From contig CALXPN010000003.1 in assembly GCA_944390285.1 (NCBI GenBank), forward strand, positions 50,285 through 114,284: a DNA stretch of 64,000 nt, in the 5' to 3' direction. The DNA comes from an uncultured Clostridia bacterium (GTDB taxonomy: Bacteria; Bacillota; Clostridia; TANB77; CAG-508). How positions within the stretch are numbered: position 1 is the first letter of the stretch; each line of letters begins with the position of its first letter. Below, piece by piece: positions 27,101 through 35,278 of this stretch. Made by a program: the position numbers and the translations under genes. The notes under the pieces are model-generated. The model was not told the origin of the DNA, did no database searches, and worked only from the letters and a program-made list of their open reading frames with translations.

Positions 27101-28007
27101 GACTAGCTGTTCCTGAATTTACCTTATAAGGACCTACAACATAATATTCATCATTTTCTGTTGCAACAGCTCCTGTATCTACAATTGATGGATATGTAAC
27201 AGTTTCTGTTTTTCCTTCAATTGCTGAATTTATTAAATATTGATATAAATAATTTGCCATTTCTTGACGTAGTGCACTTCCTGTTGCATCAAGATAAGAC
27301 AAACCTTCAAAGGTTGTACCATCATCATTAAATCCTGATAAAGTAATAGCTGGTAGTGTTGTTACATTATATTCTGCTGAATCTCTATTTGTAAAATACC
27401 AAATAGCATATTGTTGTACTACATCTATATCATCATCTGTTAGATATGCTTTTACTACATCTAAACCATATTCATATCCTTCAAAAGCTTTAGTTAAGAA
27501 ATCATCTTTTTGTTCAGGTGTTTCTTTTCTTAAATACATATTATCAAATAACCATGTTAAAGCTTTATAATTTGATGTCCATAATGCATTATCATCAGAA
27601 TAAGGTGTACTTAAATGTAATGATTTTACTTCTGAATTTGTAGAATCTTTAAAATCAGCTACATTTTTATACTCTAAACTGTTTTGTCCTGGTGAAGCTA
27701 CTCCTGGGAAAGATTTTTTTGCATTTAAACAATATAATGCATCAGAATAAGGATCATTTTTCTCTACTATCTTTAAAACAGGTGTAGTTCCTACTGTATA
27801 CCCATATTGTTTTTCATCATAAACAGTTCTTTGTTCTTCTGTTAATGTACCACTTGCTTCTTCGCCACCCTCATGTATTATTAAGGATTGAAGTTCTGCA
27901 GTAGTATCTTCTTGTGTTAACTTAGCAAATACTGTTGTATATGGTGCTGTAAGTACCATTACACATGCTAATACAAGAATTATTTTTGAAATTCTCTTCT
28001 TTAACAT
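24177..28007 (-). CDS. Giant surface protein: thioester domain plus DUF11-like repeats
   Basis: A 1276-residue secreted, wall-associated protein. Residues 1-28 are a signal peptide. The next 370 residues look like a thioester (TQXA) domain: Cys93 in LYCLN and Gln199 in VVQQYAIWYF, the positions that form the internal Cys-Gln thioester used for covalent attachment to host or surface targets. Four DUF11-like repeats start near residues 414, 626, 869 and 1074 (FDLSLQKFIT..., IVIYTIRVYNEGE..., LPEGLEFLP), separated by Asp-rich linkers with DIDSTPGN. The C-terminus is a membrane segment (about 1250-1271) with a KKYVL tail. No LPxTG; the nearest similar motif is GISTG. Promoter at 28059-28086. Confidence 0.85.
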   Translation of the reverse strand: MLKKRISKIILVLACVMVLTAPYTTVFAKLTQEDTTAELQSLIIHEGGEEASGTLTEEQRTVYDEKQYGYTVGTTPVLKIVEKNDPYSDALYCLNAKKSFPGVASPGQNSLEYKNVADFKDSTNSEVKSLHLSTPYSDDNALWTSNYKALTWLFDNMYLRKETPEQKDDFLTKAFEGYEYGLDVVKAYLTDDDIDVVQQYAIWYFTNRDSAEYNVTTLPAITLSGFNDDGTTFEGLSYLDATGSALRQEMANYLYQYLINSAIEGKTETVTYPSIVDTGAVATENDEYYVVGPYKVNSGTASQTQYSIKLLDGNGNEIARNEYEVLIEGEDNFTDKNVNEIFDTNYYIYLPKTNTTITNITLELTYSSFGTEASLWKNKTTNDEGVEVYQPVVLLTRGETPHRATVPVEIKRSASDLALRKYIVKVNDTNIDRAPVVDVTNLKNGTSTTAEYKHPKNPVLVSAGDTVIYEIRVYNEGDTDASGMVIIDSIPNGLEFIPDSEINTTYGWQEIKTGENTKVYSSNYLANQTLQAFDKETSDTLDSAYVQIECRISENATASSILTNVAEIAEDNISDIDSIPGNNDYTQGDLDSSNYTGDKDNKEDLTDSDYFYKGREDDDDFEKVQIEGKAFDLSLQKFITKLNGDALAKSREPEVDVTPLKNGTSTDATYTTVKTPITVEQGDIVIYTIRVYNEGELSGYAEEIADYLPEGLGFLVNHTVNIDNYWSIPADSKTVKLNTITNGTNNLSVDDFNGIKDLSEVDVVIGNAKITSTKLKSSNTDEKNLLQAFDKENSETLDYKDIQVACIVIADSVSGNNFRNIAEITKDSDENKEEITDIDSTPDTVDPGNYPGNDQNQDDNDYENLTTKEPEEFDLSLQKFITGLNGGEITGREPNVSVNSEGKVQFSSTVDPLQVENNDIITYTIRVYNEGNTPGYAKEISDDLPEGLEFLPDNDINKQYGWILYDKDGNETTDLSQAVTVKTDYLSKEKSEEREEDNLLQGFDPETSETPDYRDVQIVFKVVENDVTSQERIIRNIAEITDDEDQNGDPIDDIDSTPGNNKEDEDDIDDEKVYVKYFDLALKKDLIKVIITEDGTTREISLSPNDGLQKVEIHRKKLDSTTVKFVYNITVTNEGEIEGTATEITDYIPEGLEFIPEENTAWTQVSQNVITTNALSTTVLEPGASASVQVVLKWINSENNLGLKVNVAEISADHNDSDTPDIDSTPNNKVEGEDDIDNAEIYLGISTGTAPTYIALTTIILAIMSTGVILIKKYVL

Positions 28008-28058
28008 AATTTTACCTTCCTTTATATCAATTTACATAGTTACATTATTATATAATAC

Positions 28059-28086
28059 ATTCTAACTCAAAATAAACTTCTGTCAA
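28059..28086 (-). promoter_or_regulatory. Promoter of the thioester adhesin gene
   Basis: On the minus strand a perfect TTGACA (28086-28081) and TAGAAT (28064-28059) are 16 bases apart, about 50 bases before the start. The remaining 200 bases up to the divergent carboxypeptidase gene hold an A/T-rich stretch and GCTAGCTAGC at about 28125-28134, with no gene. Confidence 0.65.
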
Positions 28087-28302
28087 TATTATATATTTTC
28101 CAAAAGTCTTATTTTCCTAGAGCTAGCTAGCATATACACTACGTAACAATTATATTACATTTTTGACTCAAAATCAATACTTTATGTAAATTTTTCGGCT
28201 TTTTTATAGATTTTTAGGAATTCATTTCAATTTTTATCAAATATATATTTAATTAGAATAAAAATTAAAAAAAATCATAAATTTATTTAGGAGAATTTTT
28301 AA

Positions 28303-29466
28303 ATGAAAAAATTAATTATTTTATTTTCTATGTTTGTATTTACCTTTTATACTGTTAGTTTTTCTGTTTCTGAAAAAGAAATTTCTACTAATTCAAAAAA
28401 CATTATAGTATTAGATAGAAAAACTTTATCAGTTTTATATGAAAAAAATGCTTATGAAAAAGTACCAATGGCATCTACTACTAAGATAATGACATGTATT
28501 CTTGTTTTAGAAAATGGAAATTTAAATGATATTGTTACAGTTTCTAAAAATTCTGCTAAAGTCTCTGGATCAACTCTAGGATTGAAAGAAAACATGAAAA
28601 TTTCTGTTAATGATTTACTTTATGGGTTAATGTTACGTTCAGGTAATGATTGTGCAATAGCACTTGCAGAATATATAAGTGGAAATGTAGAAAATTTTTC
28701 AAATGTTATGAATAAAAAATCTAGTGAATTAAATTTACAAAATACTCATTTTGTTACACCTCATGGACTTGATGATCCAAATCACTATACGACCGCTTAT
28801 GATTTAGCAATTCTTACTAATTATGCCCTGCAGAATGAAACTTTTAAAAAAATAGTAAGTACAAAAACTTATTCTATAAATTTTAATGGGAATTCAAGAG
28901 TGATATCTAATACAAATGAATTACTAGGAAATCTAGATGGTGTTTATGGTGTAAAAACAGGATTTACATTTAATGCCGGTAGATGTTTAGTTTCCGCATG
29001 TAAACGAGACAATTTAGACATTATTGTTGTTGTTTTAGGAGCAGATACAAAAAAAATTCGAACACATGACAGTTCTAATTTAATTAATTATATATTTAAT
29101 GAATATGATTATATAAATTTGTATTCTATAATAAATGAAAGTTTTAATAAATATTTAGATTATTTTAATAAAAATTATAAATTAGAAAAAACACAAAATT
29201 TACCAATCCTAAAACTAGCAAAACTTAAAGATTATGATTTTCCACTTTCAAAAGAAAATAAATTACAACTATCTAGTAAAATTTACTTATATACATATAA
29301 ATTTAATCCAAATATTACTCAATTTTCTAAGATTGGAGATTTTTATTTGTTTTCTGAGAATAAAATTATTTGCAAAATAGATATAATTCTCTCAAATAAA
29401 TTAGAAAAAAATTCTTGTATATATTATTTTAAAAATATTTTTTATAATATTTCTCATTATTTCTAA
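28303..29466 (+). CDS. D-alanyl-D-alanine carboxypeptidase (S11 family, DacF/PBP5-like)
   Basis: Secreted enzyme that trims the last D-Ala from stem peptides. Signal peptide 1-20; active-site motifs STTK (58-61), SGN (about 113-115) and KTG (about 217-219) are in order. The C-terminal 120 residues hold a short beta domain but end in FYNISHYF with no clear amphipathic anchor helix of classical PBP5. GGAG precedes the ATG. The SH3-CAP gene follows after 56 bases. Length is typical for Firmicutes members. Confidence 0.93.
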   Translation: MKKLIILFSMFVFTFYTVSFSVSEKEISTNSKNIIVLDRKTLSVLYEKNAYEKVPMASTTKIMTCILVLENGNLNDIVTVSKNSAKVSGSTLGLKENMKISVNDLLYGLMLRSGNDCAIALAEYISGNVENFSNVMNKKSSELNLQNTHFVTPHGLDDPNHYTTAYDLAILTNYALQNETFKKIVSTKTYSINFNGNSRVISNTNELLGNLDGVYGVKTGFTFNAGRCLVSACKRDNLDIIVVVLGADTKKIRTHDSSNLINYIFNEYDYINLYSIINESFNKYLDYFNKNYKLEKTQNLPILKLAKLKDYDFPLSKENKLQLSSKIYLYTYKFNPNITQFSKIGDFYLFSENKIICKIDIILSNKLEKNSCIYYFKNIFYNISHYF

Positions 29467-29490
29467 GTATATTTTATTTTTTAATGGGTA

Positions 29491-29522
29491 TAATCTCCTT
29501 AAATTTATAAGGAGGTTTTTTT
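29491..29522 (+). promoter_or_regulatory. Hairpin that is both terminator-like and holds the ribosome site of the CAP gene
   Basis: AATCTCCTTA (29492-29501) pairs with TAAGGAGGTT (29508-29517), loop AATTTA, followed by a run of seven T that ends at the ATG (29523). The 3' arm is the only Shine-Dalgarno sequence of the next gene. TATAAT at 29489-29494 overlaps the 5' arm. The sequence may act as a terminator, a translation switch or both. Confidence 0.7.
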
Positions 29523-30272
29523 ATGAAAGTTTTTTTATTAAAAAACAAGCTTTTAATAGCTTTAAGCTTTGTTATTTTAATTTTAATTGCCAGCTTGTTT
29601 GCTACATGTTTTGGTATGGAAGATTATGTACCAGTAGACTACTCTCTTGGAATCGTAAATACAGAATATTTAAACATGAGAAGTGGTGCAGGAATAAATT
29701 TTGCATCAATTGATTTATTAAATAAAAATGAATATGTTCGTATTTTTGGAAAAATTGGAGAATGGTATATCGTTCAAAATGAAGAAAATAAAATAGGAAC
29801 TGTACATCAACAATATATAACTCCTACAGATGAAGAAAAAACGGCTGTAACTAATACAGAAAGCATCGAAGCCCCATCTAGTATAAATTTAACCGCAAAA
29901 GAAAATGAGCTCCTCTCATTAATCAATAATGAACGAGAAAAAAATAATTTGCCTAATTTAGAAATTGATGAAAATCTCCAAAATGTCGCAAGACTTAAAG
30001 CACAAGATTTAGTTGAAAACAGCTATTTTTCTCATATCTCACCAGTTTATGGTACCCCATTTGATATGTTAAAAAGTAATAACATAACTTATAAAACTGC
30101 AAGTGAAAATATTGCAGGTAATACTAGTATTTCTGGAGCTTTTGACAGCTGGATGAATTCAGATTCACATAAAGAAAATATTTTAAGTAATGAATTCAAT
30201 TATACAGGTCTTGCTGTTGTTGATAGTATTGCTTATGGAAACATTATTGTAGAACTTTTTGTTGGAAGATAA
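29523..30272 (+). CDS. Secreted SH3-CAP domain protein (YkwD-like)
   Basis: A 249-residue exported protein. Residues 10-30 are a signal peptide or anchor; 42-100 form a bacterial SH3 domain (LNMRSGAGINFASI, EWYIVQ) that may bind the wall; 122-248 form a CAP/SCP domain with LLSLINNEREKNNL, the histidine in YFSHISP, ENIAG and SHKENIL. CAP proteins of bacteria are of uncertain activity. Its ribosome site is the arm of a hairpin (29491-29522), so translation may be restrained. It ends at a strong bidirectional terminator. Confidence 0.9.
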   Translation: MKVFLLKNKLLIALSFVILILIASLFATCFGMEDYVPVDYSLGIVNTEYLNMRSGAGINFASIDLLNKNEYVRIFGKIGEWYIVQNEENKIGTVHQQYITPTDEEKTAVTNTESIEAPSSINLTAKENELLSLINNEREKNNLPNLEIDENLQNVARLKAQDLVENSYFSHISPVYGTPFDMLKSNNITYKTASENIAGNTSISGAFDSWMNSDSHKENILSNEFNYTGLAVVDSIAYGNIIVELFVGR

Positions 30273-30274
30273 AA

Positions 30275-30300
30275 AAATCCTGAATTTAAATTCAGGATTT
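30275..30300. terminator. Bidirectional terminator between CAP gene and rpsU
   Basis: ATCCTGAATTT-AAATTCAGGAT is a perfect 22-base palindrome at 30277-30298 with A and T runs on the two sides. Confidence 0.9.
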
Positions 30301-30308
30301 TTAATATA

Positions 30309-30479
30309 TTAAAATTTTCTTTTTCTTGCAGCCTCTGATTTTTTCTTTCTTTTTACGCTAGGTTTTTCATAATGTTCTCTTTTTCTAACTTCTTGTAATA
30401 CTCCATTTCTAGCACATTGTCTTTTAAATCTTTTAAGAGCGTCTTCTATATTACCATTATTTACTTTAACTTCTGACAT
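30309..30479 (-). CDS. rpsU: Ribosomal protein S21
   Basis: A 56-residue basic protein of the small ribosomal subunit: [20 protein letters not shown], then [20 protein letters not shown], the S21 pattern. GGAAGGAGGGG precedes the ATG. A consensus promoter lies at 30571-30600 and a bidirectional terminator follows, so it is a one-gene unit behind prs. Confidence 0.96.
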   Translation of the reverse strand: MSEVKVNNGNIEDALKRFKRQCARNGVLQEVRKREHYEKPSVKRKKKSEAARKRKF

Positions 30480-30570
30480 TATTTTTTCCCCTCCTTCCGA
30501 AGCCTAAAAACATCTTGTGGGATTGATTTTTTTATGTAATTAATCCTTTAGATACGCTTAACTGTTTAAT

Positions 30571-30600
30571 ATTATACATTACTAATAGCTAATTTGTCAA
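30571..30600 (-). promoter_or_regulatory. rpsU promoter
   Basis: Perfect TTGACA (30600-30595) and perfect TATAAT (30576-30571) on the minus strand, 18 bases apart, between prs and rpsU. The strongest promoter match in the window. Confidence 0.85.
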
Positions 30601-30603
30601 TAG

Positions 30604-31551
30604 TTAATTTGTTTCAAATAATTCTCCTATAGAACTTTCCTCATGTATTCTTTTTATTGCTTCACCAAAAAGTTCTGATATTGATACAACAACTATTTTA
30701 TCAATTTGTTTTTCTTTAGGTAATGGAACTGTATTTGTCATAACTAGTTCTTTTAAAGATGATTTCTTTATTCTTTCAATTGCTGGTCCTGATAATATTC
30801 CATGTGTACAACCAACATATATATCTTTTGCTCCAAATTTTTTTATTACTTGAACAGTTTCCATTATTGAACCAGCAGTATCTACTTCATCATCAAATAC
30901 TAAAGCATTCTTATTTTTTATATCTCCAATTACACTTGTTGCCATAGCATGATCATCATTTCCATTTCTTCTTTTATCAACTAAAGCTATTGGGCAACCA
31001 AAATGTTCTGCATATTTATAAGCTTTTTTTGAACTTCCTGCATCTGTTGCCACAACTACTTTATTGTCTATATCTTTTAAATCAAAATACTTTTCTAATA
31101 AAGATTCTCCTGTTAATACATCACAATTAATATTAAAATATGCTTGAATTGCTTTATTATGCAAATCACAAGTTAAAACTCTATTAGCTCCTGCTGATTC
31201 AATTAATTGTGCAAATAATTTTGCTGTTACTGGAATTCTAGGTTGATCTTTTTTATCTGATCTTGAATACATATAATAAGGTAATACTACTGTAATTCTC
31301 TTAGATGATGCTCTTTTTACTGCATCTATTGTTATTAATAGTTCCATAATTCTTTCATTTACAGGTGGTTCTGTTGTTTGAATTAGAAAAACATCTTTAT
31401 CCCTTACACTTTCAAGAATTTGAACAAAATTATTGTCATTTTTAAATTTCATTCTTGATATTTTGCCTTTTTCAATTTTTAAATAATCACATATTTCTTC
31501 TGTAAATTTTTCTGCAGATTTACTACATGCAAATATTTTTAATTTTTCCAT
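30604..31551 (-). CDS. prs: Ribose-phosphate pyrophosphokinase
   Basis: Makes PRPP from ribose 5-phosphate and ATP for nucleotide, histidine and NAD synthesis. The 315 residues show QTTEPPVNERIMELL, PYYMYSRSDKKDQPR (a variant of the usual SRQDRK), TCDLHNKAIQAYF and the PRPP loop VFDDEVDTAGS. These variants suggest a divergent branch, but all catalytic regions are there. AGGAG is 30 bases before the ATG, separated by an 18-base hairpin (31562-31579); a short out-of-frame upstream reading frame starts inside it. Confidence 0.93.
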   Translation of the reverse strand: MEKLKIFACSKSAEKFTEEICDYLKIEKGKISRMKFKNDNNFVQILESVRDKDVFLIQTTEPPVNERIMELLITIDAVKRASSKRITVVLPYYMYSRSDKKDQPRIPVTAKLFAQLIESAGANRVLTCDLHNKAIQAYFNINCDVLTGESLLEKYFDLKDIDNKVVVATDAGSSKKAYKYAEHFGCPIALVDKRRNGNDDHAMATSVIGDIKNKNALVFDDEVDTAGSIMETVQVIKKFGAKDIYVGCTHGILSGPAIERIKKSSLKELVMTNTVPLPKEKQIDKIVVVSISELFGEAIKRIHEESSIGELFETN

Positions 31552-31561
31552 TTTTAACTTT

Positions 31562-31586
31562 CATTAATTAAAATTAATGTTCTCCT
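31562..31586 (-). promoter_or_regulatory. Ribosome site and hairpin ahead of prs
   Basis: AGGAG (31586-31582) is followed by CATTAATT-TT-AATTAATG, an 8-bp hairpin, and then ten bases to the prs ATG. With the hairpin folded the effective spacing drops from 30 to 12 bases. Confidence 0.5.
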
Positions 31587-31666
31587 TATATTTATTTAGA
31601 TTTTTAGCTAATCTATAAGCTCATATTTATTATAAATTCTTATTTTGTTTATTGTCAATATTTTTC

Positions 31667-32221
31667 TTAATTATTAATTAATTCATATCTATCTTCATCA
31701 CCAAATCTCAATTGTACTAATCTTCCATATTTCAAAGTGTTTTGTACATCTATTTTTCTTTGATTTGTAGAACCACGGAATTTTAAATCTATTATTTTCT
31801 TTTCTTCAATAAATTCTCCATCTACAATTATATCAATATTATTTATTAATTCTTTTGTATATGGAAATTCAATATACATTTTATTTAAAATATCTTTTTC
31901 AAAATTATATCCAGTATAACACCATATATTTTTATTTGGATATTTTTCTTTTACTTTTTTTACAAGTGGCACTAGAGCTTGTTGATTTATGGGTTCCAAT
32001 GGCTCTCCTCCAAGTATAGATAATCCTGATATATATTCATGATTCATTTGATTTATTATATAATTTATTGTTTCTTCACTAAATTTTGTACCATAATTAA
32101 AATCCCATGCTATTTTATTATGGCATCCTTTACACCTAAAATGACAACCACTTACATATATCGATACTCTTACACCTGTACCATCTTGAATATCTATTGT
32201 TTTTATATCTGCATAATTCAT
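31667..32221 (-). CDS. nrdG: Anaerobic ribonucleotide reductase activating protein
   Basis: Radical SAM enzyme that installs the glycyl radical on NrdD. The 184 residues hold the CxxxCxxC cluster site in SGCHFRCKGCHN (26-34), the SAM-binding LSILGGEPL and CYTGYNFE. It follows nrdD by 12 bases, so the pair is co-transcribed. Confidence 0.95.
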   Translation of the reverse strand: MNYADIKTIDIQDGTGVRVSIYVSGCHFRCKGCHNKIAWDFNYGTKFSEETINYIINQMNHEYISGLSILGGEPLEPINQQALVPLVKKVKEKYPNKNIWCYTGYNFEKDILNKMYIEFPYTKELINNIDIIVDGEFIEEKKIIDLKFRGSTNQRKIDVQNTLKYGRLVQLRFGDEDRYELINN

Positions 32222-32233
32222 CTAAACACCTAC

Positions 32234-34120
32234 TTATATATGTAAAACTCTTGATTTTATTTCTTTAGTTTTTCCTACATTCCAAAAATTTTCTCCTAAA
32301 TATCCGCAAGTTCTTCTTGTAACATTCATTTTGCTGTGATCTTTATTACCACATTGTGGACATTCCCATTCATTTTCTTCATTTATAATAATTTCTCCAT
32401 CAAATCCACAAACTTGACAATAATCTGATTTAGTATTAAATTCGGCATATTGAATATTATCATATATAAATTTTACAATTTCTTCTAATGCCTCTAAATT
32501 ATTTTTCATATTTGGTATCTCTACATATGAAATAGCTCCACCTGATGAAATATTTTGATATTTTGATTCAAATTTTAATTTATCGAAAGCATTAATCTTT
32601 TCTCTAACATCTACATGATATGAATTTGTGTAATATCCTTTATCTGTAACATCTTTTATATCTCCAAATTTTTCTTTATCAATCTTCGCAAATCTATAAC
32701 ATAAACTTTCTGCTGGTGTTCCATATAAAGCAAAGCCTAGTCCTGTTTCAGCTTTCCATTTATCTACTGTATCTTTTAAATATTTCATTACTCTTACAGA
32801 AAATTCTTCACCTTCTTTAGAAGTATGGCTTACGCCTTTCATTAATTTTGTAAGTTCATATAATCCAATATATCCTAAAGAAATTGTTGAAAAACAAGAA
32901 TTTAATAATTTATCTATTGTTTCACCTTTTTTAAGTCTTGCTATTGCACCATGTTGCCAATGAATTGGTGAAGCATCTGATACTGTTCCAAGTAATGCAT
33001 TATGTCTGCACATCAATGCTTTTTTACAAAGAAGTAATCTCTCATCAAGTAACTTCCAAAAAACTTCTTCACTTCCTTTTGCAATAATTCCTATCTGTGG
33101 TAAATTTATACTTACTACACCTTGATTAAATCTTGATTCGAATACATATTCTCCTTTTTCATTTTTCCAAGGTGATAAAAAACTTCTACAGCCCATTGGA
33201 CTAAAAACATTTCCTTCATAATTTTGTCTCATTATTTTAGCTGAAATATAGTCTGGATATAATCTTTTTGAAGAACACTTTACTGCAAGTTTTGTTAAAT
33301 AATCATATTTTCCACCTTTCAAACAATTATTTTCATCTAAAACATATATTAATTTAGGAAAGGCTGGCGTTATATAAACACCTTTTTCATTTTTTATTCC
33401 CATTAATCTTTGTTTTAGTATTTCTTCTATAATCATTGCATTTTCTTCAATATATTTATCATTTTTATCCAAATACATAAATAATGTAACAAAAGGAGTT
33501 TGTCCATTTGTAGTCATTAAAGTATTTATTTGATATTGAATAGTTTGAACACCAGATTCTAAATCTTCTTTTCTTCTTTCTATTGCTTCTTCTGTTGCTC
33601 TTTCATGACACTCTTCTTTAGATAAACCTTTTTCAGCATATAATAAAAATCTTTTTTTATAAATTTTGTCATAAGTCTTTCTCAAATATTTACCTAAATG
33701 ACATATATTTAAAGATTGTCCACCATATTGATTACTTGCTACAGATGCAATAATTTGTGTCATAACTATACAAGCAACTTGAAAACTCTTAGGACTTTCT
33801 ATCATTTTTCCATTCATAACAGTTCCATTGTCTAGCATATCACCAATATTTACTAAACAACAATTATGCATTGATTGAATAAAATAGTCTTTATCATGAA
33901 AATGTAGAACTCCATTATTATGAGCATCTACTATTTCTTTTGGAAGTAATAATCTATCTGTTATATCTTTTGAACATTCCCCTGCTATTAAATCTCTTTG
34001 AGTTGAAACTACAACTGCATTTTTATTACTATTTTCTTCCATAGTTTCTTTGTTTGCATTCTTAACCAAGCTTAAAATACTTTCATCTGTTGATTTTCTT
34101 TGTATATTTTCTTTATGCAT
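32234..34120 (-). CDS. nrdD: Anaerobic (class III) ribonucleoside-triphosphate reductase
   Basis: Glycyl-radical enzyme that reduces ribonucleoside triphosphates to deoxy forms without oxygen. Signs: VVSTQRDLIAGECSKDI, HFHDKDYF, a four-cysteine zinc site CQVCGF...CPQCG at about 567-590, and the radical loop RRTCGYLG near 605. At 628 residues it lacks the roughly 90-residue N-terminal ATP-cone of many NrdD proteins, so overall activity control by dATP may be absent. nrdG follows. A promoter (34195-34222) lies upstream. Confidence 0.95.
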   Translation of the reverse strand: MHKENIQRKSTDESILSLVKNANKETMEENSNKNAVVVSTQRDLIAGECSKDITDRLLLPKEIVDAHNNGVLHFHDKDYFIQSMHNCCLVNIGDMLDNGTVMNGKMIESPKSFQVACIVMTQIIASVASNQYGGQSLNICHLGKYLRKTYDKIYKKRFLLYAEKGLSKEECHERATEEAIERRKEDLESGVQTIQYQINTLMTTNGQTPFVTLFMYLDKNDKYIEENAMIIEEILKQRLMGIKNEKGVYITPAFPKLIYVLDENNCLKGGKYDYLTKLAVKCSSKRLYPDYISAKIMRQNYEGNVFSPMGCRSFLSPWKNEKGEYVFESRFNQGVVSINLPQIGIIAKGSEEVFWKLLDERLLLCKKALMCRHNALLGTVSDASPIHWQHGAIARLKKGETIDKLLNSCFSTISLGYIGLYELTKLMKGVSHTSKEGEEFSVRVMKYLKDTVDKWKAETGLGFALYGTPAESLCYRFAKIDKEKFGDIKDVTDKGYYTNSYHVDVREKINAFDKLKFESKYQNISSGGAISYVEIPNMKNNLEALEEIVKFIYDNIQYAEFNTKSDYCQVCGFDGEIIINEENEWECPQCGNKDHSKMNVTRRTCGYLGENFWNVGKTKEIKSRVLHI

Positions 34121-34194
34121 ACCTTTATTCCCCCATTAGTTTTTTTACATGTTTCATCTTATAATTTTTCTTTAGTATTTTAAAACTTGCATTT

Positions 34195-34222
34195 ATTTTA
34201 ACACTTTTTTAAGTAATGTCAA
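34195..34222 (-). promoter_or_regulatory. nrdDG promoter
   Basis: Perfect TTGACA (34222-34217) and TAAAAT (34200-34195) with a 16-base spacer, 75 bases before nrdD. The 340-base gap 34121-34464 also holds a terminator at its far end and a GAGC...GCTC imperfect dyad (about 34293-34335) of unknown meaning; I recognise no NrdR box. Confidence 0.6.
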
Positions 34223-34413
34223 ACCAAACTCTTTATGTATACAATCTTCTAAACAGCACAAGTATCAATGATTTTAAGCATTTTAATTTCAGAGCATTCA
34301 TTATCACAAAACCTGAACATCCTTTCGCTCTAAGTTATATTTTTTTTATTTCATTTTTATTAAATTTTTATAATGAACATTAATTAATGTAATTTGGAAA
34401 GTAATTTAAATAT

Positions 34414-34452
34414 AAAAAAAACTGATAAAGAAAATCTTTATCAGTTTTTTTT
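34414..34452. terminator. Terminator after the class D sortase gene
   Basis: AAAAAAACTGATAAAG pairs with CTTTATCAGTTTTTTT (16 bp, 5-base loop), T runs on both sides, just behind the sortase stop on the minus strand. Confidence 0.88.
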
Positions 34453-34464
34453 ATTTAAATTATA

Positions 34465-35208
34465 TTATTGTCTTTCTCTTGCTTTTACAATAACTCTTAA
34501 TGAACTATCATCTGTACATGTTATTAAAGTTATTTCTTTTAAACCGTTTGTTCTTTGTGAAGTACATGAAACATCTTCTGGTTCTACAACATATTTATCA
34601 TACACATCATATATTAGTGTTCTACCTGTTAAATCTGTAATTTCAATTTCGTCACCTATTTGCAATTCTGGAACATGACTAAAGAATTTATCATTTCTAT
34701 AATTATGACCTACTATACAATAATTTCCTACTTCATTTGCTTCAGGTCCCCAAAACTTACATGGTGATATTTTTAATAATTCATCAGTTGATTCATTTAA
34801 AATAGGATATTCACAATCTATAGATGGTATTTTAATTGTAGCTGCTACATAATATCTTGTACCATTTTCTGTTTCTAACCACTCTATATTATCTTCTGGA
34901 TTTACATCTTCTACTGGTTCTGAATAGATTACTTCAAATGGATCTTCTGTATTTAAAATTACTACAATAGAATTATTTGAAAATTTTATTGTTGTATCAT
35001 CTGCAACATTATCTTTAAAAGACAAATTTGATAAAATTTCTTGTGATATTGCTTCATTTTTGTTTTTATCATACTCTGCATATATGTAATAAGAAAATAA
35101 AATGCATACTAAGAAAACGGAAATAAAGAAATCTATTTTGTACATTCTTTTTTTCCTTTTTAGTTCTGGTGTTATATATAATTTTTCAGAAACTAAAATT
35201 TGATTCAT
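34465..35208 (-). CDS. Class D sortase
   Basis: Membrane transpeptidase of 247 residues with an N-terminal anchor at about 23-43. The domain begins at ATIKIPSIDCEYPIL and has the catalytic histidine in IVGHNYRNDKFF, TLITCT with the catalytic cysteine, and RVIVKARER with the arginine, consistent with class D (Firmicutes). Start ATG 35208 has GAAAGGTGAT at proper spacing; an upstream in-frame ATG has none. The coiled-coil gene lies 70 bases upstream on the same strand. Substrate unknown. Confidence 0.88.
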   Translation of the reverse strand: MNQILVSEKLYITPELKRKKRMYKIDFFISVFLVCILFSYYIYAEYDKNKNEAISQEILSNLSFKDNVADDTTIKFSNNSIVVILNTEDPFEVIYSEPVEDVNPEDNIEWLETENGTRYYVAATIKIPSIDCEYPILNESTDELLKISPCKFWGPEANEVGNYCIVGHNYRNDKFFSHVPELQIGDEIEITDLTGRTLIYDVYDKYVVEPEDVSCTSQRTNGLKEITLITCTDDSSLRVIVKARERQ

Positions 35209-35278
35209 TTTATCACCTTTCTTCACAAATATCATATTAATTATATCATTTAATGTATTGTTTATCAAGTACTATTTT

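Noticed and set aside
34121..34413. Riboswitch or NrdR control ahead of nrdD
   Set aside because: I looked for cobalamin-type conserved blocks and paired NrdR-like boxes and found only a promoter and an imperfect GAGC/GCTC dyad upstream of it.
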